Program-made: the position numbers and the translations under genes
The notes under the pieces: generated by a model
What the model saw: the letters and a program-made list of their open reading frames with translations, nothing else
Database searches by the model: none
What the model was told of the DNA's origin: nothing
Part shown: positions 38,299-48,592 of the stretch, piece by piece
How the letters are laid out: each line of letters begins with the position of its first letter
How positions within the stretch are numbered: the stretch's first letter is position 1
Assembly (NCBI GenBank): GCA_963781895.1
Contig: CAWAIM010000053.1
Coordinates: forward strand, 132,373-196,372
Reading direction: 5' to 3'
DNA: 64,000 nt
From: Roseiarcus sp963781895
Lineage (GTDB): Bacteria > Pseudomonadota > Alphaproteobacteria > Rhizobiales > Beijerinckiaceae

Positions 38299-38721
38299 GG
38301 CATCCCTCCTTTCGGCGGCGCCTCTTTGCGGTGGGCAAAAGCTGGGAGACCGTCTCCATACTGCGGGCTCTGACGCCATCCGCCAAGCGGAAAAATGCGG
38401 AGGGGCCGTTTGTGCCTGGGGCAAGCCAAAGATGTCCAGCGAATAGCGTTGAGAGGCGGCAGGCGCTGAGCCGTGGCGAGCGCTGTCGCGCAGGGCGCCG
38501 GAGAAGCGCGGCGGGTGCGGCATTGTGACGCGGAACGAGCGCGGAGGCGCTATCACGGCGTAAATCACGCTGCGCTCGGCCAAAAATGCAATCTCGCTCC
38601 GGTAAGAAATCGGCGAGGGCGAACTTTTCGTTTGTCAATTTTTGCGGTCGCGGTATATCGTCGGCGCTCAAGAAGAAGCTTTGGGCAGGCGAGTATTGCA
38701 GCGCGCGGATAGCGCGCGTGC
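38299..38721. other. Divergent control region between coiled-coil gene and coxB
   Basis: The 423-base gap separates divergently transcribed genes. It contains a strong ribosome site for the coiled-coil gene at one end and a putative sigma-70-type promoter for coxB at the other. I see no gene in it. Confidence 0.5.
38632..38659 (+). promoter_or_regulatory. Putative sigma-70 promoter of coxB
   Basis: TTGTCA (38632-38637) and TATATC (38654-38659) are separated by 16 bases and lie about 60 bases upstream of the coxB start. Both elements are close to the sigma-70 consensus (TTGACA and TATAAT). Found by eye; no start site is known. Confidence 0.45.
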
Positions 38722-39618
38722 ATGAGAATTTGGAGGCCGGCGGCGGTGATTGGAGCCTCGAATCTGATTCGAACGGGCCTGTTAGCGTATTTGGCGAGCG
38801 CGGCTTCATCGCCGGCTCGAGCGGCGGTTTTCGGCGGCCCGGAGCCCGGCCAGATCGGATTTCTGCCAGCGGTCACTGAAAACGCCGAGGATATCCAGTG
38901 GCTGCACAACTGGATCCTGCTGCCGGTTATTATCGGCATCTCGCTCCTGGTGCTCGCGCTGCTGATCTATGTCGTCTATCGCTTCAACGAAAAAGACAAT
39001 CCGGTCGCGTCCAGAAGGACGCATAACGGTGTGCTCGAAGTTGCCTGGACGGTCGTGCCGGCGCTGCTGCTCGTAATCATTGCGGTGCCATCGTTCCGTC
39101 TGCTGACGCTGCAACTCGTCATCCCGCCGCCAGATCTCACACTGAAGGTTACGGCCTCGCAATGGCATTGGAACTACGGCTATCCGAAAGCCGCGGGCGG
39201 ATTCTCGTACGATTCGCTTATCGTAGAAGACAAGGATCTCAAGCCCGGCGACATTCGCCTTCTTACAGTCGACAACCCGCTCGTCTTGCCGGTCAATAAG
39301 GCGATCGAGTTTGACGTGACCTCGCAGGACGTGATTCACTCATTCTCGGTGCCGTCATTCGGCGTAAAAATCGACGCCATTCCTGGCCGCCTCAACAAGG
39401 CATGGTTCAAGGCGGACCGGGTAGGGGTCTTTTACGGGCAATGTTCGAACATCTGCGGCATCGATCATGCGTTCATGCCGATCGAGGTCCGCGTCGTCAG
39501 CGAAAAGGACTACGAGGCTTGGTTGCTCGAGGCCAAGAAGACATTCGCGGCCGCGGACGGCGTCGACGTCGCGGTCGCCCGGTCGCTCATCCCTGAACCG
39601 CGGCGTGCGGCGCCGTAA
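38722..39618 (+). CDS. coxB: Cytochrome c oxidase subunit II
   Basis: The 298-residue protein passes electrons from cytochrome c to subunit I through its CuA centre. It has a signal-like start, two membrane helices (WILLPVIIGISLLVLALLIYVV and ALLLVIIAVPSFRLL), and a periplasmic cupredoxin domain with the CuA ligands in CSNICGIDHAFM: Cys241, Cys245, His249 and Met252, plus an upstream His in DVIHSF. The length is normal for aa3-type oxidases. It is the first gene of coxB-coxA-ctaG-coxC. Confidence 0.97.
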   Translation: MRIWRPAAVIGASNLIRTGLLAYLASAASSPARAAVFGGPEPGQIGFLPAVTENAEDIQWLHNWILLPVIIGISLLVLALLIYVVYRFNEKDNPVASRRTHNGVLEVAWTVVPALLLVIIAVPSFRLLTLQLVIPPPDLTLKVTASQWHWNYGYPKAAGGFSYDSLIVEDKDLKPGDIRLLTVDNPLVLPVNKAIEFDVTSQDVIHSFSVPSFGVKIDAIPGRLNKAWFKADRVGVFYGQCSNICGIDHAFMPIEVRVVSEKDYEAWLLEAKKTFAAADGVDVAVARSLIPEPRRAAP

Positions 39619-39645
39619 GTTCACGAAGCACAGGAACCGATAACC

Positions 39646-41358
39646 ATGGCGTCCGTCAGCGGATTCACTTCCTCCGAAGTCGCGGCTCACCACGATCATG
39701 AGCACGGCCATCCGACGGGATGGCGGCGATATCTGTTTTCGACCAACCATAAGGACATCGGCACGCTCTACTTGGTATTCGCGGTGATGGCAGGTCTCCT
39801 CGGCACGGCGCTTTCGGTCGCGATTCGGGCGGAACTGATGATGCCGGGAATACAGGTTTTCCCGACAATCTCCGCCATTCTGACCGGCGACGGCTCCGTG
39901 GACGCCGCCAAGAACATGTACAACGTCTTCTTCACCAGTCACGCCATCATCATGATTTTCTTCATGGTGATGCCCGCGATGATGGGGGGGTTTGGCAATT
40001 GGTTCGTGCCGATCCTGATCGGCGCCCCGGACATGGCCTTCCCGCGACTCAACAACATGTCGTTCTGGCTTCTGGTCGCGTCGTTTTCGCTGCTCTTCGC
40101 GTCTCTTTTCGTCGAGGGATCGCCGGGCATGAAGGGATTCGGCGGCGGCTGGGTTCTCTATCCGCCGATGTCCTCCGACGTCGGGGCGCCAGGCCCGGCG
40201 GTTGATTGCGTCATCCTGTCGATGCACTTGGCCGGCATGTCCTCGATCGTCGGCGCCATCAACTTCATCGCGACGATCTTCAACATGCGGGCGCCGGGCA
40301 TGACGATGATGCGCATGCCCCTGTTCGTGTGGTCGGTGCTGGTGACCGCGTTCCTGCTGCTGCTCGCGCTGCCGGTGCTGGCCGGGGCGCTGACGATGTT
40401 GCTGACGGATCGCAATTTCCACACCACGTTCTTCGCGCCCGCTGGCGGCGGCGATCCGATCCTGTTTCAGCATCTGTTCTGGTTCTTCGGCCATCCTGAG
40501 GTCTACATCCTCATCATTCCGGGCTTCGGCATCGTCAGCCAGATCGTATCGACGTTCTCGAAGAAGCCGATCTTCGGCTATGTCGGCATGGTCTACGCGA
40601 TGCTGGCGATCGGCTTATTGGGCTTCGCTGTCTGGGCGCACCATATGTTCATTACAGGCATGTCGTTGAACGCGCAGCGCTATTTCGTCTTCGCGACGAT
40701 GGTGATCGCGGTTCCGACCGGCGTGAAGGTGTTTTCCTGGATCGCGACGATGTGGGGCGGCTCGATTTCAATGCGCCCGCCGATGCTGTGGGCGATCGGC
40801 TTCATATTCGTGTTTACCGTCGGCGGAGTCACCGGTGTCGTACTCGCCAACGCGGCCGTTACTCGATACCTGCACGACACTTATTACGTCGTCGCGCATT
40901 TCCACTATACCATGTCGCTTGGCGCGGTGTTCTCGATCTTCGCCGGCTTCTACTACTGGTTCCCGAAGATGACCGGCTATCTCTATAACGAGGCGATGGC
41001 TAAACTGCATTTCTGGCTGACGTTCGTCGGCGTCAACCTCGTCTTCTTTCCTCAGCATTTCCTGGGCTTTGCGGGGATGCCCCGGCGTGTGGTCGACTAT
41101 ACGGACGCCTACACGCTTTGGAATTTCGTGTCGTCTGTCGGCGCCTATATTTCGGGCGTGGGCGCGCTGTTATTCCTCTACCTCATCTACGAGGCGTTCA
41201 CGGCCAAGCGCGCGGCGGGGAACAATCCGTGGGGGCCTGGAGCGACCACGTTGGAGTGGACGCTGACGTCACCCCCGCCGTTCCATCAGTTCGAAACGCC
41301 GCCGCGGCTGCCTGGCTACGACGAAGTCGAATCGCCAGCAGTCGCAGGCCACGGATGA
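39646..41358 (+). CDS. coxA: Cytochrome c oxidase subunit I
   Basis: The 570-residue heme-copper oxidase core holds heme a, heme a3 and CuB and pumps protons. Twelve membrane helices are seen. HPEVYILIIPGFG carries the CuB His and the cross-linked Tyr, MSLNAQRYF lies nearby, and the helix-X pair of heme His is in VVAHFHYTMS. The C-terminus is TLEWTLTSPPPFHQFETPP, typical of the aa3 type. Its stop overlaps the ctaG start (ATGA). Confidence 0.98.
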   Translation: MASVSGFTSSEVAAHHDHEHGHPTGWRRYLFSTNHKDIGTLYLVFAVMAGLLGTALSVAIRAELMMPGIQVFPTISAILTGDGSVDAAKNMYNVFFTSHAIIMIFFMVMPAMMGGFGNWFVPILIGAPDMAFPRLNNMSFWLLVASFSLLFASLFVEGSPGMKGFGGGWVLYPPMSSDVGAPGPAVDCVILSMHLAGMSSIVGAINFIATIFNMRAPGMTMMRMPLFVWSVLVTAFLLLLALPVLAGALTMLLTDRNFHTTFFAPAGGGDPILFQHLFWFFGHPEVYILIIPGFGIVSQIVSTFSKKPIFGYVGMVYAMLAIGLLGFAVWAHHMFITGMSLNAQRYFVFATMVIAVPTGVKVFSWIATMWGGSISMRPPMLWAIGFIFVFTVGGVTGVVLANAAVTRYLHDTYYVVAHFHYTMSLGAVFSIFAGFYYWFPKMTGYLYNEAMAKLHFWLTFVGVNLVFFPQHFLGFAGMPRRVVDYTDAYTLWNFVSSVGAYISGVGALLFLYLIYEAFTAKRAAGNNPWGPGATTLEWTLTSPPPFHQFETPPRLPGYDEVESPAVAGHG

Positions 41359-41981
41359 GCGAAGTGGGTGGTTCCGGTGGAGGCGCCCTTGATGCGGCCG
41401 CGAGCCGGAGGGCGCGAAGCAATCGATTGCTCGCGGGCGGGACGGCCGCATTTGTGCTCGCGATGATCGGACTCACTTACGCAGCCGCCCCCTTTTATTC
41501 CGCTTTCTGCCGTGCGACCGGCTACGAAGGCACGCCGCAAAGAGTGACGACTGGCGCGAGCCTCGCGGGTCGGCGCACGCTGACCGTTACTTTCGACGCC
41601 AATGTCGCGCCGGGGCTCAACTGGCGCCTGGAACCGGAGCAAGACTCGATCCGGCTGCGCACGGGCAAAACCGTGACCGTGTTTTTTCGCGCGCGCAACC
41701 TCAGCGACAAGGACGGCGACGCCAACGCCACGTTCAACGTGGCGCCGGAGGTTTCCGGCGGGTATTTCGACAAGATTTCGTGTTTCTGTTTCAGCACGCA
41801 GCATCTCAGTCCACATGAGACGGCCGAATGGCCGGTCGTGTTCTACCTTGATCCGGCGCTGGAGACGGACACGTCGATGGCGAACGTCGACTCGATCACG
41901 CTGTCCTACACGCTGTTTGCCGCGCCGGCGCCACGATCTTCGGAAAAGAGCGCGAGCGACCGCGCAGGTCCCGCGGGATAA
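41355..41981 (+). CDS. ctaG: Cytochrome c oxidase assembly protein CtaG/Cox11
   Basis: The 208-residue protein inserts copper at the CuB site of subunit I. It has one membrane helix (LLAGGTAAFVLAMIGLTYAAAP) and a periplasmic domain with the copper-binding CFCFSTQ motif (family CFCF followed by Gln/Glu). ATG 41355 overlaps the coxA stop by four bases, so translation is coupled. A longer upstream frame is an artefact of reading through coxA. The usual ctaB (heme O synthase) gene is absent between coxA and ctaG. Confidence 0.95.
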   Translation: MSEVGGSGGGALDAAASRRARSNRLLAGGTAAFVLAMIGLTYAAAPFYSAFCRATGYEGTPQRVTTGASLAGRRTLTVTFDANVAPGLNWRLEPEQDSIRLRTGKTVTVFFRARNLSDKDGDANATFNVAPEVSGGYFDKISCFCFSTQHLSPHETAEWPVVFYLDPALETDTSMANVDSITLSYTLFAAPAPRSSEKSASDRAGPAG

Positions 41982-42008
41982 AGCGATGAAACGAATGAGG
42001 AGCAGACG

Positions 42009-42878
42009 ATGACCGATGCGCCGATCGCCGAACGGGGGGGCTTTCACCTCGTTGAGCCCAGCCCGTGGCCGATTGTCGCTGCGGCGTTCGCGTTTTTGAC
42101 CGCCGCCGGCCTCATCATGACGATGCATGACGTCACGATCGCGGGGACGAAGCCCGGGGCGGCGGTGCTGGCGCTCGGTGGGGCGGGTGTCCTGTTCACG
42201 ATGGCGGGGTGGTGGCGCGATGTCATCCTCGAAGCCCAGACCGGTTACCACAATGCGCTGGTGCGCCACGGCCTGACGCTGGGCATGCTTCTGTTCATCG
42301 CTTCCGAAGTGATGTTCTTCGTCGCGTGGTTCTGGGCCTTTTTCGCCTCGTCGCTGGGTTCGAACGATCCGCAGATTTATGGCCGGCTCGCCTTCACCCA
42401 CGGAATGTGGCCGCCGAAGGGCACGGATGTGCTCGATCCGCTCCGATTGCCGCTCATGAACACTTTTGTGCTGGTGACATCGAGCTTCGCAGTTAACGTG
42501 GCTCACGAGGCGCTTCGTGAGGGCCAACGCCGGGCGTTTCAGATCTTTCTCGCCGTGGCGATCGGGCTCGGCGCGCTGTTCGTCGCGACCCAGGCGTATG
42601 AATATGTTCACGCGCCTTTCTCCTTCAAGAACTCGATCTATGGCGCGACCTTCTTCATGGCGACCGGCTTTCATGGCGCGCACGTCATCATCGGGGTGAT
42701 TTTCCTTTTTGTCTGCCTTGCGCGCGCGCTTGCCGGCCAATTTACGCCGCGCCATCACCTCGGCTTCCAGTTCGCCGCGTGGTACTGGCATTTCGTCGAC
42801 GTCGTATGGATATTCTTGTTCACTTGCATCTACATCTGGGGTTCGTGGGGTGCGCCGATCGAGGGCGCCGCGGGCTAA
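42009..42878 (+). CDS. coxC: Cytochrome c oxidase subunit III
   Basis: The 289-residue protein has seven hydrophobic helices and subunit-III hallmarks: WPIVAAAFAFLTAAG, VMFFVAWFWAFFASSL, and GFHGAHVIIG with the conserved Glu/His region and FAAWYWHFVDVVWIFLF. Subunit III supports proton uptake and stability of the oxidase. It closes the coxB-coxA-ctaG-coxC operon; ctaG ends 27 bases upstream. Confidence 0.97.
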   Translation: MTDAPIAERGGFHLVEPSPWPIVAAAFAFLTAAGLIMTMHDVTIAGTKPGAAVLALGGAGVLFTMAGWWRDVILEAQTGYHNALVRHGLTLGMLLFIASEVMFFVAWFWAFFASSLGSNDPQIYGRLAFTHGMWPPKGTDVLDPLRLPLMNTFVLVTSSFAVNVAHEALREGQRRAFQIFLAVAIGLGALFVATQAYEYVHAPFSFKNSIYGATFFMATGFHGAHVIIGVIFLFVCLARALAGQFTPRHHLGFQFAAWYWHFVDVVWIFLFTCIYIWGSWGAPIEGAAG

Positions 42879-43073
42879 ACTTCTGAATTCGCTGGGCTGC
42901 GTCTGAGTTCGAAGTTTTCCCAAGAGCCCTGCAGGCGCCCTCGACCGAGGGTGGCTGAGGCCAGTCGCGTCGATGCGCCTCGTCGCTGATCGGGCGCGAA
43001 ATTCCGACCGCGAAGCGCTCACTTGCCGCCGACAAGTCCGGTATGCTGGGCGCGAACAATGGGACGATTGCGA

Positions 43074-44741
43074 ATGACGAAACGTGTGACGCGCAGACAT
43101 TTGCTCGCTTCGGCGGGCACTGTCGCCATGGCGGCCGGCATGAGCCTCATGCCCGTCACCACCCCTCGGGTCTTGGCGGCCGAAGCCGCAGACAGGCGCG
43201 TGACCTTGCTGCACTTCACTGACACGCACGCCATGCTCGAGACCCATCCGGAATATCTCCCGGGAGCGAGTCCGGAAATCCAGGACATGGGCGGATTCGC
43301 ACGTCTCAAGACGGCCCTCGATCGGGAGCGGGCGAACAGCGACGGCCCATGTTTCGTCTTCGATGGCGGCGACGAGTTTCAAGGATCGGGGCCGGCCGCG
43401 TGGTCGCAGGGCGACGTCATTCTCAAGCCGCTCAACGCGCTCGGCGCGGACGTCTTCACACCGGGGAACTGGGAGCCGGCGTATGGGCCGGGGATTTTCA
43501 GGCAGACGATGGCTCGACTGTCCTGCCCGGTTACCTGCTACAATTTACATGAAACGGCGAGCGGCGAGCGAATGTTCGCGCCCTCGATCCTGTTGGAACG
43601 GCAAGGTGTTAAAATCGCCGTCGTCGGCGTGACCGACATCGGCGCCAGCAAGCGCCAGCCACCGGCGGAGTTCGCCGGCATGGACACGACGCGGATAGAG
43701 GGCTTACGCGAATTCGTCAGCGCGCTGCGGGCGCGCGACAATCCCGATCTCGTCGTCTGCCTGTCTCATACCGGGCTGACGATCGCGCGGCAGATGGCTC
43801 GGGAAATGCCGGAATTCGACGTGATCCTGTCCGGCCACACGCATGAGCGGACCGCTGAGCCCATACTTGAGGGCAATGTCATCGTGGTCGAACCCGGATG
43901 CTTCGGATCGTTCGTCGGCCGGCTCGATATCGTGCTGAAGCCCGGCGGCGGAGTCGCTCATCACAAATTCCGGCTGATCCCGGTGGTGGCGAGGGAATAT
44001 TCCGAGGACCCGGCCGTCAAGGCGCTCGTCGACGAAGCGCTTCAGCCCCATCGTGAGCGCATGACCGAACGAGCCGGATCGACCGGGACGCTGCTGATGC
44101 GCTACGACCTGTTCGAGACGACGGCGGACGATTTCATCGCCGATGCGGTGCGCGAGGCGGCTGCGACCGACATCGGCTTCACCAACGGCTTCCGATTTGG
44201 CGCGCCGGTTCCGCCGCGGGCGCTGACGGTCGGAGATTTGTGGAACTTCCTGCCGATGGACGCCCGTATGAAATCCGGCTGGGTGACGGGGAAGGAATTG
44301 ACGGACTACATCGAGAACGAACTCGAGATGGTCTACGCGAACGACCCTTGGAAGCTGAATGGCGGCTGGGGGCCGCGCGCCTCGGGCCTGGAATTCGAGT
44401 TCAGGGCGCGCGCGCCGAAGGGCCAACGGATCGTTTCAATGAAGGTCAACGGTGAAAAGGTCGTGGATGACCGTCACTATACGATCGGCGGCTGCGAACG
44501 GGAAGGGGAACCACTGGACGTCATCTGCCGTCATTCCGGTTCGCATGACGCGAAAGTCATTCCGGGGTCGGTTCACGAGGCCTTGCTCGCTTATCTGAGG
44601 GCGCATCCGACCTTCGCGCCAAGGCTCGACGGGCGCGAACGGGCCGTGGACCTGCCGGCGCGCGTGTTCAGTCAGGACGCCGTCCTCGCCGGCGGCGACC
44701 TCATGACCGCGCCGACGACTCCGCACAGCATGCCTGGATAA
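43074..44741 (+). CDS. SoxB-like Tat-exported metallohydrolase (5'-nucleotidase superfamily)
   Basis: The 555-residue protein has a twin-arginine signal (TRRHLLASAG) and metal ligands of the dinuclear metallophosphatase fold: Asp50 and His52 in FTDTHAM, Asp100 in GGDEF, Asn132 in GNWEP, His in LSHTG and SGHTHER. GNWE instead of GNHE is a SoxB feature; SoxB hydrolyses the sulfonate from SoxYZ-bound thiosulfate. The C-terminal half is the nucleotidase-type domain. The rest of the sox cluster is not in the window, so thiosulfate oxidation is possible but unproven. The start could also be ATG 43059. It follows coxC by about 200 bases. Confidence 0.82.
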   Translation: MTKRVTRRHLLASAGTVAMAAGMSLMPVTTPRVLAAEAADRRVTLLHFTDTHAMLETHPEYLPGASPEIQDMGGFARLKTALDRERANSDGPCFVFDGGDEFQGSGPAAWSQGDVILKPLNALGADVFTPGNWEPAYGPGIFRQTMARLSCPVTCYNLHETASGERMFAPSILLERQGVKIAVVGVTDIGASKRQPPAEFAGMDTTRIEGLREFVSALRARDNPDLVVCLSHTGLTIARQMAREMPEFDVILSGHTHERTAEPILEGNVIVVEPGCFGSFVGRLDIVLKPGGGVAHHKFRLIPVVAREYSEDPAVKALVDEALQPHRERMTERAGSTGTLLMRYDLFETTADDFIADAVREAAATDIGFTNGFRFGAPVPPRALTVGDLWNFLPMDARMKSGWVTGKELTDYIENELEMVYANDPWKLNGGWGPRASGLEFEFRARAPKGQRIVSMKVNGEKVVDDRHYTIGGCEREGEPLDVICRHSGSHDAKVIPGSVHEALLAYLRAHPTFAPRLDGRERAVDLPARVFSQDAVLAGGDLMTAPTTPHSMPG

Positions 44742-44750
44742 GCGGAGGAG

Positions 44751-45161
44751 ATGGAAGCGCCGATGACGGAGCCGCTGAAAGACGTTCTCGTCGGCATGAC
44801 TGGCCGCAAGGAGGTCGTCGTCACCCGCGATCTGACGGTCGGCGCCCATGTCGAGGGCATGCCGTTCGTCTTCGGCACGCCGATGATGATCATGGCGATG
44901 GAGATGGCCTCCGGCGCGGCCGTGGCCGGCCGTCTGCCGCTAGGCTGGGCGACCGTCGGCAGCGAGGTCAACATCCGCCACCTCGCCCCGACTCCGGTCG
45001 GCCGCACGGTCGTTGCGAGCGCGCGCGTCATCGAGATCGCCGGTCGTAGCATTCTGTTCGCGGTGGAGGCCCACGACGGCGAACGCAAGATCGGCGAGGG
45101 GACGCACCGTCGCGGCGCGATCGACCTGGAGGCCTTCGCCAACCGTCACAGGGAGGGCTGA
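44751..45161 (+). CDS. Thioesterase of the FlK type
   Basis: The 136-residue hotdog-fold protein has TPMMIMAMEMASG, GWATVGSEVNIRHLAPTPVG and FAVEAHDGERKIGEGTHRR, the pattern of fluoroacetyl-CoA thioesterase-like enzymes. Likely substrates are short acyl-CoAs. GGAGG lies two bases from ATG 44751 and 14 bases from ATG 44763, neither spacing being ideal, so the start is unsure. It is ten bases downstream of the SoxB-like gene and probably cotranscribed. Confidence 0.78.
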   Translation: MEAPMTEPLKDVLVGMTGRKEVVVTRDLTVGAHVEGMPFVFGTPMMIMAMEMASGAAVAGRLPLGWATVGSEVNIRHLAPTPVGRTVVASARVIEIAGRSILFAVEAHDGERKIGEGTHRRGAIDLEAFANRHREG

Positions 45162-45264
45162 GATCCAGCGAAGGCTGCGCTCTTTGGCCACTCTGTGGCA
45201 ATGATCGAAAGATTCTGGCAATCCGGGGCGGCGGACCGCCGCCCCGGCGCAATGGGAGGAGATC

Positions 45265-45633
45265 ATGTTGGAGCGACTCCAGCAGGCGCCCGATCAGATC
45301 GTCGGGCTGCACGCGAGTGGCGCCGTGATGGCGCGGGAGGTCGAAGAGGCGATCGGCCCGCTCGCCAGCCGCGGCGGTTCGGTCCCCGCGGGTCTCGTCA
45401 TCGTCGTCGACCGCGATTGCGACGGCTACTACGCCGAACTCGCGCGCGGTCTGGTGAGAGCGTCGCTGGCTCACCGGTCTCTGGTCAGACTTGCAGTGGT
45501 CACGGAAGCCGAAGGCCTGGAAGAGGCGCGCGTCAGCGGCTTCGACCTGTCGGCGGTTCCGGTACGGTTTTTTGCGGCGGCCGATCTCCGGGCCGCGCTC
45601 GACTGGGCGGCGGCGTCGCGGCGAGGGGAGTAG
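45265..45633 (+). CDS. SpoIIAA-like (STAS/SEC14-type) protein
   Basis: The 122-residue protein matches the SpoIIAA-like family seen in many proteobacteria: a conserved MLERLQ start, VMAREVEEAI, GLVIVVDRD and the C-terminal FFAAADLRAALDWAA. Proteins of this family often bind lipids or act as small cytoplasmic partners; the function here is unknown. GGGAGGA lies five bases before ATG 45265. It follows the thioesterase and converges with the ABC permease gene. Confidence 0.75.
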   Translation: MLERLQQAPDQIVGLHASGAVMAREVEEAIGPLASRGGSVPAGLVIVVDRDCDGYYAELARGLVRASLAHRSLVRLAVVTEAEGLEEARVSGFDLSAVPVRFFAAADLRAALDWAAASRRGE

Positions 45634-45673
45634 CGATTGCGCAGACGCAATGGCGATCGTTGCGCTCGTCGTC

Positions 45674-46449
45674 TCAAGGCTTCAGTCGCCACCCCGTGCG
45701 GAAAATCCAGGTCAGAACGGCCAGGCACGCCGCGATGAACAGCGTGGTGAAGCCGAGGCTCGCGGCGACGCTGACGTCGCCCTGGCTGAAAAAGCTCCAG
45801 CGAAAACCGCTGACGAGATAGACGACGGGGTTGAACAGGCTGACGGCGCGCCAGAACGGCGGCAGCATGTCGATGGAATAGAAAGCGCCGCCGAGGAACG
45901 TGAGCGGGGTGACGATCAATGCGGGAATGATCGCAAGCTGCTCGAAGCTCTTGGCCCAGATCCCGACGATGAAACCGAACAGGCTGAAGGCGATCGACGT
46001 CAAGCATAGGTATGCGATCATCCATAGCGGATGGTCAATTCGCACCGGCACGAACAGCGCCGCGGTCGACAGAATCACGAGACCGATGCCGATCGACTTG
46101 GTGGCGGCCGCGCCGACATAGGCCAGGACCGTCTCGATCGAGGACAGCGGCGCGGACAGGATCTCGAAGATCGTGCCGGTGAATTTGGGAAAGTAGATGC
46201 CGATCGAGGCGTTGGAGATGCTCTGCGTCAGCAGCGACAGCATAATCAGGCCCGGCACGATGAACGCGCCGTAGCTGACGCCTCCGACCTCGCGCATGCG
46301 CGAACCGATCGCCGCGCCGAACACCACGAAATACAGCGCGGTGGTGATCACCGGCGTCGCCACGCTCTGCCAGATCGTGCGCATCGTGCGCGAGAGCTCG
46401 TAGCGATAGATCGCCCAGACGCCCCCGAGATTGGTCGCCAACATCGACT

Positions 46450-46453
<4 letters not shown>
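45674..46453 (-). CDS. ABC-2 type transporter permease
   Basis: The 259-residue membrane protein has about six helices (VITTALYFVVFGAAIGSRM, YGAFIVPGLIMLSLLTQS, IIPALIVTPLTFLGGAFYS) and the ABC-2/YadH pattern with NASIGIYFPKFTGTIFEILSAPLS. It is the membrane part of an exporter with the ATPase at 46450; the genes overlap by four bases. Substrate is unknown; multidrug, glycan or lipid export is typical of the family. ATG 46453 gives the family length; longer upstream frames overlap the ATPase gene. Confidence 0.9.
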
Positions 46454-47376
<923 letters not shown>

Positions 47377-47870
47377 TGGGCGGATCTCCCGACAGTGAGT
47401 TTCACGCGTTCAACCAGCGACAACGCCGAAGCCGGGCTTCCCTGAATGATCGCGGAACCTCACATGTAGGGGCAGGGACGCCGCTCGTCACCTTGGGGCG
47501 CCGACAATCCCGACGGTGTACGCAAGAGCTATGACGGCCGGCGAGACCACATTCACGGTTTGCGACCTCGCAACTCAGCACGCTTGCACCGCCAGCAAGC
47601 CGCCCCCTGGCGATCTGGCGGACGGCGGCATTGTTCCCATCGTGCTTCAAGGCGCGACGCTTCGCGTTACTCCTCGGCACGAGGGAGATATCGAAATCAA
47701 AACGGTCGCGAGCCCTCTCAGGAGCGATCCGTCAGGGTCGGTCTCGAACGAGGAGTGCTGTCAGTATGTCTCGACAGCCTCCCTGCCGCTCTCGTCCTTC
47801 GAAGCGCTCAATTGAGAGCAGGCCCGTACGGGCGAAGCCGTCAGCGCCCGATGGCCGGGCTCCGTGACGA
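47377..47870. other. Gap between ABC operon and small secreted protein gene
   Basis: About 490 bases separate the ABC ATPase start from the 3' end of the next minus-strand gene. The stretch contains a plus-strand frame 47528-47815 of 95 codons without a ribosome site or recognisable family; I treat it as possible but unproven. The ABC operon promoter should lie at 47377-47480. Confidence 0.35.
47528..47815 (+). CDS. Possible small protein, unknown
   Basis: A frame of 95 residues starts at ATG 47528 and reads TAGETTFTVCDLAT and GGIVPIVLQGATLRV with moderate third-position GC. The sequence looks protein-like in the middle but has no signal, membrane helix, family match or ribosome site. It may be a chance frame. 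Confidence 0.25.
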   Translation, partial: AMTAGETTFTVCDLATQHACTASKPPPGDLADGGIVPIVLQGATLRVTPRHEGDIEIKTVASPLRSDPSGSVSNEECCQYVSTASLPLSSFEALN

Positions 47871-48188
47871 CTAGAAGTTCATCGGAACGAAGAAGCAGTA
47901 CACAGTGGACTGGCCGCCGCTGACGTTGTCCCTGTAAAATATCCAGTAATCTCCGTCCTGACTTGGGAGTGCGACCTTGACAGGTATCTGCCTATAATAG
48001 CCGTCGACCATGTAGTAATCGTCGGAGACTCTATGAACCTGTTCAGGTTTGAGATGATGAACATCTTCTGGCCCACAACAGGATTCCTTCACCCATTGCG
48101 GGACAGCCCTTCCGTTTGACCAAACGTCATGTGCTTCGCACTGACCGCAAGACAGGATAAACGCAACAACCGCGAGTTTGGCAGTCAT
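47871..48188 (-). CDS. Small secreted protein of rhizobial type, unknown function
   Basis: The 105-residue protein begins with a signal peptide (MTAKLAVVAFILSCGQCEA) and continues HDVWSNGRAVPQWVKESCCGPEDVHHL, a pattern I recall from uncharacterised Hyphomicrobiales secreted proteins. Cys pairs (two in the signal region, a CC, and one near the C-terminus) suggest disulfides. GGAGG lies eight bases before ATG 48188. It ends in FFVPMNF. Function is unknown. Confidence 0.7.
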   Translation of the reverse strand: MTAKLAVVAFILSCGQCEAHDVWSNGRAVPQWVKESCCGPEDVHHLKPEQVHRVSDDYYMVDGYYRQIPVKVALPSQDGDYWIFYRDNVSGGQSTVYCFFVPMNF

Positions 48189-48592
48189 TTCGGTGTCCTC
48201 CGCTCATGATCCTCATGGCGATGCACTCCTCGACTGCGAATCTCCCGCACCTTTTCATATGACTACACTAAGATCGATTCAAGACGAAACCAAGATCCCG
48301 TTCGGGTTTTGCACAACGCCCTAACTCAGGATCGCGCCCATTGCCGGAGGCGTTCTCCGCGCCGCAGTGTCGATCGCCCGTTCATTGGGTCCCGAAATCA
48401 ACCTCGAGGATCGGCCAATCGATCCTCGTGGGGTCGCAAGCACGAAGCGGGCCAGAGAATTGCGGGCAAGAACCGCGTTCAAGCCAAACAGCGCCGAGCG
48501 GACATGAATTGTGGGACGGTGGCGCTCGTTCTGTCCGCCTTCGCTGCGCCGCCGCCCTTGCCGCGACTCAATGCTCAGGCTAACCCCGAACA
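48189..48592. other. Divergent region before parC
   Basis: About 400 bases separate the small secreted-protein gene and parC, which are divergent. No gene with family character is seen; GC-rich frames here have no ribosome sites. The promoters of both neighbours must lie here. Confidence 0.4.
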
